From Planctomycetaceae bacterium (GTDB taxonomy: Bacteria; Planctomycetota; Planctomycetia; Pirellulales; Thermoguttaceae): a stretch of 5,591 nucleotides of DNA. Shown here in pieces: positions 1 to 5,463 of this stretch. The stretch spans positions 1-5,591 of the forward strand of contig JAISNF010000186.1 of the NCBI GenBank assembly GCA_031276415.1, read 5' to 3'. Position numbers and translations under genes: made by a program. Positions within the stretch are counted from its first letter, which is position 1. Each line of letters starts with the position of its first letter. The notes beneath the pieces are model-generated. The model was not told the DNA's origin. It saw only the letters and a list, made by a program, of their open reading frames with translations, and searched no databases.

Positions 1-45
1 ATTTTGAGTCAACATCGTTTTTAATTTTAGTTTTTTTGTGTTATG

Positions 46-89
46 GAAACTTCTAAAAACAACAAATTTATTTTATTAACCACAGAGAA
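46..89 (+). repeat. Dispersed CCACAGAG-type repeat, copy A
   Basis: This 44-bp stretch starts GAAACTTCTAAAAAC and ends TTAACCACAGAGAA. It matches the reverse complement of 1994-2038 with one substitution and one single-base length difference in a T run. A more diverged copy lies at 5396-5451. Near identity over AT-rich non-coding sequence points to a shared repeat family and not chance. The repeat has no coding potential. Confidence 0.8.
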
Positions 90-121
90 AAGAAACAAGT
101 CCGCCGATTATTTTTAAAAAC

Positions 122-205
122 GTCCGCAGATTACGCTGATTGTTACAGATAATTTTTAAATATAAAACAAAAAATAATCTGCGTCTATCAGCGTCATCTG
201 TGGAC
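122..205. repeat. Imperfect inverted repeat (CAGATTACGCTGAT family)
   Basis: The left arm 122-157 (starting GTCCGCAGATTACGCTGAT) pairs with the right arm 170-205 (ending ATCAGCGTCATCTGTGGAC) at about 29 of 36 positions, around a 12-bp AT-only centre. A shorter direct echo of the left arm, TCCGCCGATTA, sits at 100-110. The structure could form a long hairpin in DNA or RNA. Words of the type 'cagattac.ctgat' are, from general experience, common in intergenic repeats of environmental bacteria. No terminator-like T tract adjoins the stem directly, so I call it a repeat and not a regulatory site. Confidence 0.65.
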
Positions 206-239
206 ACCTTTTTTCTATGTTCTCCGTCCTCTCTGTGCT

Positions 240-265
240 TAAATAAAAAACCGGAACATCCGGTT
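240..265 (-). terminator. Probable intrinsic terminator on the minus strand
   Basis: Bases 249-255 (AACCGGA) and 259-265 (TCCGGTT) form a perfect 7-bp stem with a 3-nt loop. Read on the minus strand, the stem is followed at once by TTTTTTATTTAAG, the layout of a Rho-independent terminator. On the plus strand the stem is followed by CAATATTGAATTTT, so it is much weaker in that direction. It would stop transcripts coming leftward out of the adaptor leader region. No confident gene lies there on the minus strand, so what it terminates is unknown. Confidence 0.5.
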
Positions 266-485
266 CAATATTGAATTTTAAAGATTCCCCCTTGGAAACG
301 TATTGAGTTGGTGTAGAATGAAAAAATGTCAAAAGATACTGCTCTTAATATTGTAATAAGATATAAAGTATCGTATGAAATTGAAGTCATTTTGTTTCCT
401 ATGTTCTTAAATGATTCAAAATTAAAAATAAGACGTTTTCGTTTTCTATTGATCAAACAATATCTCATTTACACCCTTATTTGTA
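266..485 (+). other. AT-rich leader region of the adaptor gene
   Basis: This stretch shows no convincing gene. It must hold the promoter and 5' untranslated region of the adaptor unless the operon is read through from upstream. A small palindrome TTGATCAA is at 449-456. The bases just before the ATG at 486 (ACACCCTTATTTGTA) contain no purine-rich Shine-Dalgarno sequence. Two short open frames cross the region in opposite directions; neither has recognisable protein features. Confidence 0.5.
292..319 (+). promoter_or_regulatory. Candidate sigma-70-like promoter for the efflux genes
   Basis: TTGGAA (292-297) and TAGAAT (314-319) are separated by 16 bp and match the -35 and -10 consensus at 4 of 6 and 5 of 6 positions. 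Transcription would begin near 326 and give a leader of about 160 nt before the adaptor ATG. In AT-rich DNA such matches are frequent by chance, so this is only a candidate. No clear operator overlaps it. Confidence 0.25.
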
Positions 486-1721
486 ATGTCCCGTTTTATT
501 CTTTGCCGGTCTGTTTTGGTTTTGATTTTACCAATTCTTTTTGCGTCCGGTTGCCGGAAAACTGTGGAAAAGCCGCCGCTTGCAATACCGGAAGTTGTTG
601 TCGAGGACGTCCAAATCCGCGATGTTCAACCGTTTATCCAAACAACAGGACGAACCGAAGCCTTCGAATTTGTCAATATTCCGGCACGTGTTACCGGAAT
701 ATTGCGTGAAATTCGTTATCGTCCGGGCAGTTTTGTTGAGGCAGGATCATCGCTCTTTTTGATCGAACCGGATCAATATCAAGCCGAAGTTAAAGCCGCC
801 GAAGCCCAACTCGCCTCCGCCAAAGCCCAACTCTTGTTGAATGAAGCAAATCTCAACCGAACCAAAGAATTGCGTGCTCAAAATGCGGTGACGGAACAGG
901 ATTTGCAAACAGACACCGCTAAACGCGATGAAGCCAACGCCAATGTGTTGAAAGCCGAATCTCAACTCAATATCGCAAAATTAAATCTGAGTTACACCGA
1001 CGTCAAAAGTCCAATCAACGGAAAAGCAGATCGGAATTTTGTCGATGTCGGTAATCTTGTCGGTCCCAATACGGCAGAAACCATTTTGACAACAGTCGCC
1101 GGAATGGATCCGATTTACGTCTATTTTGATATTAGCGATTATCAGTTCAACAACATTCATGAGTTCGCTAAAAATAATCAAGACCCCAAAATACAAAAAT
1201 TGTTCGACGTAATCAAAAAGAAAAAAGAAACCCTGAAAACACAATCACCACAACAATTAGATGATTCAGATGATTCATCGAATATTAAAATCGTTTTTGA
1301 AATCGGTCTCGTCAAAGGAGCATCGCCCGCTTTGGGAGAGTTTCCGTTTCAGGGAATTATCGATATGGTCGGCAATACGATTGACCGATCAACAGGAACA
1401 ATAACTGTTCGCGGCGAAGTTTTGAACCCCGATTATACGATTTTTCCAGGACAAATTTGCCGAGTCAGAATTCCGCTCTGGAAAAAAACCGATGCCGTTT
1501 TGGTGAAAAGTGAAGCGGTTCGTCCCGACTTGAATCACAATTACGTTTTCGTTGTTGATGAGAAAAATATTGCCCGTCGGCGAATTGTTAAACTTGGCGA
1601 TCCGCAATCGGACGGTACGGTGGTTGTTGAAGAAGGATTGCAAAAGGGCGATAAATACATCGTTCACGGTGTCCAAAAAGCCCGCGACGGCGGCGAAGTG
1701 AAAATCTCTGTAAAACCGTAA
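486..1721 (+). CDS. RND efflux periplasmic adaptor (membrane-fusion lipoprotein, AcrA/MexA-like)
   Basis: A 411-residue adaptor, a usual length for the HlyD/AcrA family, that should link an inner-membrane RND pump to an outer-membrane channel. Residues 1-22 form a signal peptide (basic N-terminus, hydrophobic core) ending in ASG before Cys23, a probable lipidation site although the lipobox is not ideal. The first lipoyl half follows at about 63-98. A coiled-coil hairpin spans about 99-168, with R125, L129 and T136 spaced like the R-L-S channel-docking motif of AcrA. The second lipoyl half is at about 169-197. The beta-barrel contains AGMDPIYVYF and, around 299-322, DRSTGTITVR...NPDYTIFPG, close to AcrA. 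The C-terminal membrane-proximal domain includes EEGLQKGDKYIVHG. Residues about 233-266 are a Lys-rich then Asp/Ser-rich stretch that looks like an insertion relative to AcrA. The ATG at 486 is chosen because it gives the signal peptide; it lacks a Shine-Dalgarno sequence. The pump gene follows after 331 bp on the same strand. Confidence 0.93.
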   Translation: MSRFILCRSVLVLILPILFASGCRKTVEKPPLAIPEVVVEDVQIRDVQPFIQTTGRTEAFEFVNIPARVTGILREIRYRPGSFVEAGSSLFLIEPDQYQAEVKAAEAQLASAKAQLLLNEANLNRTKELRAQNAVTEQDLQTDTAKRDEANANVLKAESQLNIAKLNLSYTDVKSPINGKADRNFVDVGNLVGPNTAETILTTVAGMDPIYVYFDISDYQFNNIHEFAKNNQDPKIQKLFDVIKKKKETLKTQSPQQLDDSDDSSNIKIVFEIGLVKGASPALGEFPFQGIIDMVGNTIDRSTGTITVRGEVLNPDYTIFPGQICRVRIPLWKKTDAVLVKSEAVRPDLNHNYVFVVDEKNIARRRIVKLGDPQSDGTVVVEEGLQKGDKYIVHGVQKARDGGEVKISVKP

Positions 1722-1733
1722 TCTCCTACCTCT

Positions 1734-1754
1734 TATGGCAACTTCTAATAACTA
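1734..1754 (+). repeat. Fragment of the dispersed repeat (AACTTCTAATAACT end)
   Basis: TTATGGCAACTTCTAATAACT resembles the beginning of copy A (TTATGGAAACTTCTAAAAAC at 41-60) and shares AACTTCTAATAACT exactly with the repeat downstream of the pump gene (5397-5410). Only the first ~20 bp are present; the CCACAGAG end is absent and the next element begins at 1761. It probably marks a repeat copy that was interrupted or truncated. Confidence 0.5.
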
Positions 1755-1760
1755 ACTGTT

Positions 1761-1915
1761 TTTTATACTCATCACATCTGACAATTCGGTTTTCGTTTTT
1801 GGACAAAATTAACAAATTTCGACGGAATGAACAGAATTTACAGGATTGGCAAATAGAATATTCCAGGTGATATTTTCTAACAAAACCGAATTTTGAAAGT
1901 GTAATGAGTATAAAA
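1761..1915. mobile_element. MITE-like element with ~34-bp imperfect terminal inverted repeats
   Basis: The left end 1761-1794 (TTTTATACTCATCACA...AATTCGGTTTTC) is matched by the reverse complement of 1881-1915 (TTTTATACTCATTACA...AATTCGGTTTTG) with a few mismatches and one indel. The outer 12 bases and the AATTCGGTTTT inner block are identical. About 86 bp lie between the arms, without coding potential, including ACAGAATTTACAGGATT (1832-1848). Size, inverted ends and absence of a transposase suit a non-autonomous miniature element. No clear target-site duplication is seen, so it could equally be a large hairpin-forming intergenic repeat. Confidence 0.5.
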
Positions 1916-1927
1916 TAATAAAAAAAT

Positions 1928-1939
1928 ACCGTGAACGGT
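1928..1939. promoter_or_regulatory. Small palindrome ACCGTGAACGGT
   Basis: This is a 5-bp perfect inverted repeat (ACCGT/ACGGT) around a central GA, about 115 bp before the pump start. It is of operator size, but there is no neighbouring regulator and no second copy in the window, so a role is only a guess. Confidence 0.12.
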
Positions 1940-1966
1940 TACTATTAAATAACGTTTTGATTCCAA

Positions 1967-2038
1967 TTAAAAATTTCCTCTGTGTTTTCTGTGTTCTCTG
2001 TGGTTAATAAAAATAAATTTGTCGTTTTTAGAAGTTTC
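1967..2038 (-). repeat. Dispersed CCACAGAG-type repeat, copy B (inverted)
   Basis: Read on the minus strand, this runs GAAACTTCTAAAAACGACAAATTTATTT..., then TTAACCACAGAG, then further ACACAGAG-like units, and ends AGGAAATTTTTAATT. The first 45 bp nearly equal copy A at 46-89, and the far end (AATTTTTA) is shared with copy C near 5444-5451. On the plus strand, 1978-2004 is a three-unit 9-bp tandem repeat of the form (C/T)TCTGTG(T/G)T. It stops 14 bp before the pump ATG and therefore supplies most of the 5' leader of that gene. Confidence 0.75.
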
Positions 2039-2052
2039 TTTATTGCGTTCCC

Positions 2053-5000
2053 ATGAACATTTCACATTTTTTCATTGACAGACCGGTTTTTGCTTGTGTC
2101 ATTTCGCTGATTATTCTTTTAGCGGGCGGCGTGGCTTATGTTATGTTGCCCGTTGAACAGTTTCCGAATATCACGCCGCCAACCGTTTCCATTACGGCAA
2201 ATTATCCCGGCGCCAATGCGGAAACTGTTGTCGATACCGTTGCAACTCCCATCGAAAAACAAGTCAACGGCGTTGATCATCTGCTTTACATGTCCTCGAA
2301 TTGTACCAGCGACGGGAACATGAAAATTACCGTAACCTTTGAAGTCGGTACAGACCCCGATATGGCAACCGTTCTCGTGCAAAACCGTGTCAATATGGCG
2401 TCCGCAACACTTCCCGCAGAAGTTACCCGACAAGGTGTTACCGTCAAAAAACAATCAACCAATATGGTTCTTGTTCTTGATTTTTACAATCCGAAAGACC
2501 TCGCTGATTATCGGCAGGGCAAACGGATGACGGCTGAAGAATTTAGTGATCGGAGTCTTTATCTTGCTAACAATGTTTCAATCAATATCAAAGATCAATT
2601 AGCGAGGATAAACGGTGTCGGCGATGTAACAATTTTCAACGCTCAAGATTTTAGTATGCGGATTTGGCTCAATCCTGAAGTTCTTGCCGCCCGAAATATC
2701 TCCGTTTCGGAAATCACCGCCGCTTTGCAATCGCAGAATGTTCAGGTTGCTGCCGGACGTATTGGTGCGCCGCCGATTCCTGCCGGTACGAAAAATAATG
2801 TCGTTCTTGCCGCTCTCGGACGTCTTCAAAACGAACAAGAATTTGGCGACATGATTCTCCGAACCGGCAAAGACGGAAGTATTCTTCGGCTTCGTGATGT
2901 CGCCAATATTGAACTCGGCGGCAAAAATTATAACTGTACGGCAACTTATGAAGGAGTTCCGACAGCAACCATTGCAATTTATCAAAATCCGGGTGCCAAT
3001 TCGATTGAAGTTGCCGGCAATGTTGAAAAAATCTTGCAGGAAATGAAAGAAAAGCAAGGGCTTTTCGGTGACGATTTGACTTATGCTATCGGCTACGATG
3101 CAACGGAATATGTTAAGGTTTCGCTTGGAGAAGTGAAGGAAACGCTTATTGAAGCGATTATCATTGTTGTTTTGATTGTGTTCCTTTTCTTGCAAGATTG
3201 GCGTGCCGTGCTGATTCCGACAATGACTGTTCCTGTTTCGTTGGTCGGATGCTTTTTTATTATGTGGTGTATCGGTTTTACGGTCAATTCGCTTACGCTG
3301 TTTGGGTTGATTCTTGTTATTGGAATTGTCGTGGACGATGCAATTCTTGTTGTCGAAAACACGCAACGGCTTATCGATGAAGAAAATCTATCACCTTACA
3401 ACGCTGCCAAAAAAGCGATGGACGAAGTCGGCGGTCCCATTGTGGCAACAACATTTGTGTTGATGTCGATTTTCATTCCGACGGCGATGGTTCCGGGAAT
3501 TGTTGGCGAGGTTTATCGTCAATTTGCGTTGACTATTGCCGGAGCGGTTTGTATTTCGGCGATATGTGCCTTGACGTTTGCCCCTGCAATGGCGGCAATC
3601 ATCTTGCGGAAAAGCAAACCTGACGAGAAAAAGTTTTTCCTTTTCCGCCTATTTAATTTCTTTTTCAATCGTTATGCCGGATTTTATCTTCGGACGGTCA
3701 AGGGAGTTATTGCGGCGCGTTGGGTTGTTCTGTTGTGTTGGTTTGGTTTACTTTTTGCGATTTATTCTGCTTTTATGGTTTTGCCGACCGGTTTTATTCC
3801 GAATGAGGATCAGGGTGTTTTGTTTGTTGACATTAAATTGCCGGAAGGCGCATCGCTTGAGCGGACATCGGAAGTTGTTGCGAAGATGCAAAAAATGTTT
3901 GACGAAGACAAAGCGGGAATTGAGAACATTGAATTTATCAGTGGTTTTTCCATGCTTGACGGAGCGAATGCCACCAATGTTGCGATGGCGATTTTAACGT
4001 TGACGTCTTGGGAAAATCGATATCCGAAGTTTACGGAAATTCTCAAGACAAAACTTGGGATGCAGTCCAAAACAGACAGAAATAAAGACGGAAAAACTGG
4101 CGGAAAAACAGACGGAAAAACAGGCGGAAAAACTAGCGGAAGCGGAAACAAAGACGGGCAAAAAGAGCATTCTGACGGGTTGGACGAAATAATGCCGAGA
4201 CTTCTTGCGAAGTGGACGAAAAAGTTTTCCACGATTCCAGAGGCGGAGATTTTGGTTTTTCCGCCGCCTCCGGTGATGGGTCTTGGCAGTGCTGCCGGAA
4301 TCGAGTATCAAATGCTTGATCGTGGCGGCAACGGAATGAGCGAATTATTTGATGCTGCCGAGAATTTTTGTGAGCGGGCGCAGAAGACGGGGCTTTTTAC
4401 GAGAGTTCAGTCAACATTTAATCCTTATGCTCCGCGTGTTTTTCTGGACATTAACCGCGACAAGGTGATGAAGATGGGAGTTTCTCTTGATGAAGTTTTC
4501 CATGCTTTGCAATCTTATTATGGTTCGGTTTATGTCAATGATTTTAACAAATTTAACAGTGTATTTTCTGTTTATATTCAGGCGCAGGGCGATTACCGAG
4601 CCGATGCGAAATCTGTGTTGGACATGAAGTTTAAAAATCCTGATGGTAAAATGGTTCCGATCAGTGCGGTTGCAACGATTCGTCAGGAAGTTGGACCGCA
4701 GCGGATTCCGCGATTTCAACTTTACCCAACGGCGTATATTTCTGCTCAATTGGCATCTGGAGTTAGTTCGGGCGAGGGGATGAAGATGTTGGAGGAGTTA
4801 TCGCGGGAGTTACCGGGTGGATTTGGTTATAGTTGGGCGGGGATGTCGTATCAGGAGGGAGCGGTTGGCAACACGACGGTGGTTGTTTTTGCTTTATGTG
4901 TTATTTTTGCGTTTTTTGTTCTGGCTGCCCAATACGAGAGTTGGACGACGCCGATTATTATTTTGATGGCGGTTCCTCTTGGAATTGGCGGGGCGTTGCT

Positions 5001-5388
5001 TTTTGTGGGTGGTCGTGGTCTTGATGTCAACATTTACACGCAGATTGGTTTTATTTTAATGGTTGGTTTGTCGGCGAAGAATGCAATTTTGATTACGGAG
5101 TTTGCTGTTGAGGGTTATCGTCATGGTGGTGGGATTATTGAATCGGCTTATGAAGCGGGTCGTCTTCGGTTACGTCCGATTATGATGACCTCATTTGCGT
5201 TTATATTGGGGATTTTGCCGTTATTTATTGCGATGGGTGCTGGGGCGGTGAGCAGACATGCTATTGGCACACCTGTTTGCGGCGGAATGTTGACGGAAAC
5301 ACTCATCGGCATCTATGTTACGCCGGTTCTTTTCGTACTCCTAACTTCGCTGTTCGGCAAAAGAGTAAAAAAGAACAAGGAAATGTAA
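2053..5388 (+). CDS. HAE1-family RND efflux transporter (AcrB/MexB-like inner-membrane pump)
   Basis: A 1111-residue proton-driven exporter of the AcrB family, which works as an inner-membrane trimer. The N-terminus (MNISHFFIDRPVFACVIS) and TM1 (about 11-31) are typical. A first porter region follows, then TM2-TM6 (about 363-516), TM7 (about 557-578), a second porter region, and TM8-TM12 (about 943-1100). Proton-relay residues are intact: Asp428-Asp429 in TM4 (GIVVDDAILVVEN), Lys1009 in TM10 (GLSAKNAILI), and Arg1039 and Thr1046 in RLRLRPIMMTS, matching AcrB D407/D408, K940, R971 and T978. Gly580-Gly588 (GFIPNEDQG) is also conserved. Length exceeds the usual ~1030-1050 because of an insertion at about 657-709, rich in Lys, Gly, Asp and Thr with a four-residue repeat, and a smaller one near 160-175. 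It is an HAE1 drug-type pump and not a CusA metal pump by overall similarity; the substrate is unknown. The ATG at 2053 lacks a Shine-Dalgarno sequence but gives the family's standard N-terminus. Confidence 0.96.
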   Translation: MNISHFFIDRPVFACVISLIILLAGGVAYVMLPVEQFPNITPPTVSITANYPGANAETVVDTVATPIEKQVNGVDHLLYMSSNCTSDGNMKITVTFEVGTDPDMATVLVQNRVNMASATLPAEVTRQGVTVKKQSTNMVLVLDFYNPKDLADYRQGKRMTAEEFSDRSLYLANNVSINIKDQLARINGVGDVTIFNAQDFSMRIWLNPEVLAARNISVSEITAALQSQNVQVAAGRIGAPPIPAGTKNNVVLAALGRLQNEQEFGDMILRTGKDGSILRLRDVANIELGGKNYNCTATYEGVPTATIAIYQNPGANSIEVAGNVEKILQEMKEKQGLFGDDLTYAIGYDATEYVKVSLGEVKETLIEAIIIVVLIVFLFLQDWRAVLIPTMTVPVSLVGCFFIMWCIGFTVNSLTLFGLILVIGIVVDDAILVVENTQRLIDEENLSPYNAAKKAMDEVGGPIVATTFVLMSIFIPTAMVPGIVGEVYRQFALTIAGAVCISAICALTFAPAMAAIILRKSKPDEKKFFLFRLFNFFFNRYAGFYLRTVKGVIAARWVVLLCWFGLLFAIYSAFMVLPTGFIPNEDQGVLFVDIKLPEGASLERTSEVVAKMQKMFDEDKAGIENIEFISGFSMLDGANATNVAMAILTLTSWENRYPKFTEILKTKLGMQSKTDRNKDGKTGGKTDGKTGGKTSGSGNKDGQKEHSDGLDEIMPRLLAKWTKKFSTIPEAEILVFPPPPVMGLGSAAGIEYQMLDRGGNGMSELFDAAENFCERAQKTGLFTRVQSTFNPYAPRVFLDINRDKVMKMGVSLDEVFHALQSYYGSVYVNDFNKFNSVFSVYIQAQGDYRADAKSVLDMKFKNPDGKMVPISAVATIRQEVGPQRIPRFQLYPTAYISAQLASGVSSGEGMKMLEELSRELPGGFGYSWAGMSYQEGAVGNTTVVVFALCVIFAFFVLAAQYESWTTPIIILMAVPLGIGGALLFVGGRGLDVNIYTQIGFILMVGLSAKNAILITEFAVEGYRHGGGIIESAYEAGRLRLRPIMMTSFAFILGILPLFIAMGAGAVSRHAIGTPVCGGMLTETLIGIYVTPVLFVLLTSLFGKRVKKNKEM
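4087..4146 (+). repeat. In-frame 12-bp tandem repeat inside the pump gene
   Basis: Four consecutive 12-bp units of the form (G/A)(A/G)CGGAAAAAC(A/T) at 4087-4134 encode DGKT GGKT DGKT GGKT (residues 679-694). A fifth degenerate unit at 4135-4146 encodes SGSG. Alternating units resemble each other most, so a 24-bp higher-order period is possible. Unit length is a multiple of three, so gain or loss of units would keep the frame. The encoded peptide is hydrophilic and likely disordered. Confidence 0.85.
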
Positions 5389-5395
5389 ATAAAGG

Positions 5396-5451
5396 GAACT
5401 TCTAATAACTGGTTTTTTTATTAACCACAGAGTTCACAGAGGGAATTTTTA
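5396..5451 (+). repeat. Dispersed CCACAGAG-type repeat, copy C
   Basis: The stretch begins GAACTTCTAATAACT 8 bp after the pump stop codon, continues through a T run to TTAACCACAGAGTTCACAGAG, and ends GGGAATTTTTA. It has the same order of blocks as copies A and B but is more diverged and shorter in the middle. The CACAGAG word occurs twice with 9-bp spacing, against three times in copy B and once in copy A. Confidence 0.65.
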
Positions 5452-5463
5452 TTTCTCAATCTT

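Larger units (their letters stand above)
1..245. repeat. Non-coding repeat cluster upstream of the efflux genes
   Basis: No convincing coding sequence is visible here in any frame. The stretch is AT-rich and consists of a dispersed CCACAGAG-type repeat (46-89) followed by a nested imperfect foldback. The outer arms are TTAACCACAGAG at 76-87 against the reverse complement of CTCTGTGCTTAA at 231-242 (one mismatch). The inner arms are 122-157 against 170-205. Bases 1-45 are T-rich and could be the tail of whatever lies upstream, but no reading frame can be assigned. The architecture resembles decayed intergenic mobile or REP-like DNA rather than a gene. Confidence 0.6.
1722..2052. other. Repeat-filled gap between adaptor and pump genes
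   Basis: These 331 bp contain no open frame of note. They hold, in order, a repeat fragment just after the adaptor stop (1734-1754), an element with terminal inverted repeats (1761-1915), a small palindrome ACCGTGAACGGT (1928-1939), and a reverse copy of the CCACAGAG repeat (1967-2038) ending 14 bp before the pump ATG. Adaptor and pump genes of this family are normally close together, so the gap probably grew by repeat insertion. Whether the pump is still co-transcribed with the adaptor or has its own promoter cannot be told. Confidence 0.6.

Noticed and set aside
265..468. 67-codon minus-strand open frame as a protein gene
   Set aside because: It shows no recognisable domain, signal or repeat, lies in AT-rich leader DNA, and rests only on its position against a terminator-like stem. 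Kept as a finding about a possible small transcript, not annotated as a gene.
326..485. Riboswitch or attenuator in the adaptor leader
   Set aside because: No recognisable conserved riboswitch core or competing terminator stem is visible on the plus strand.
326..709. 127-codon plus-strand open frame starting before the adaptor
   Set aside because: It overlaps the adaptor by more than 220 bp in another frame, and its second half is plainly a frame-shifted reading of the adaptor. No domain is seen in its first half.
1755..1925. Target-site duplication around the MITE-like element
   Set aside because: The flanks (AACTAACTG and AATAATAAAAA) share only low-complexity A/T, so no duplication can be claimed.
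46..2038. CRISPR array or composite transposon made of the repeated blocks
   Set aside because: There are too few copies, spacing is irregular, orientations are mixed, and no cas or transposase gene is present in the window.
2599..3366. 255-codon minus-strand open frame opposite the pump
   Set aside because: It lies wholly within the strongly conserved RND gene; its Asn/Arg-rich translation is a shadow of that gene's codon pattern.
3810..4311. Minus-strand open frames with Phe-Pro or Ser-Ala repeats
   Set aside because: The apparent repeats are only the reverse reading of the 12-bp tandem repeat in the pump gene.
5410..5427. Terminator for the pump gene formed by TGGTT / AACCA
   Set aside because: The stem is only 5 bp and AT-rich, with the T run in the loop instead of after the stem.
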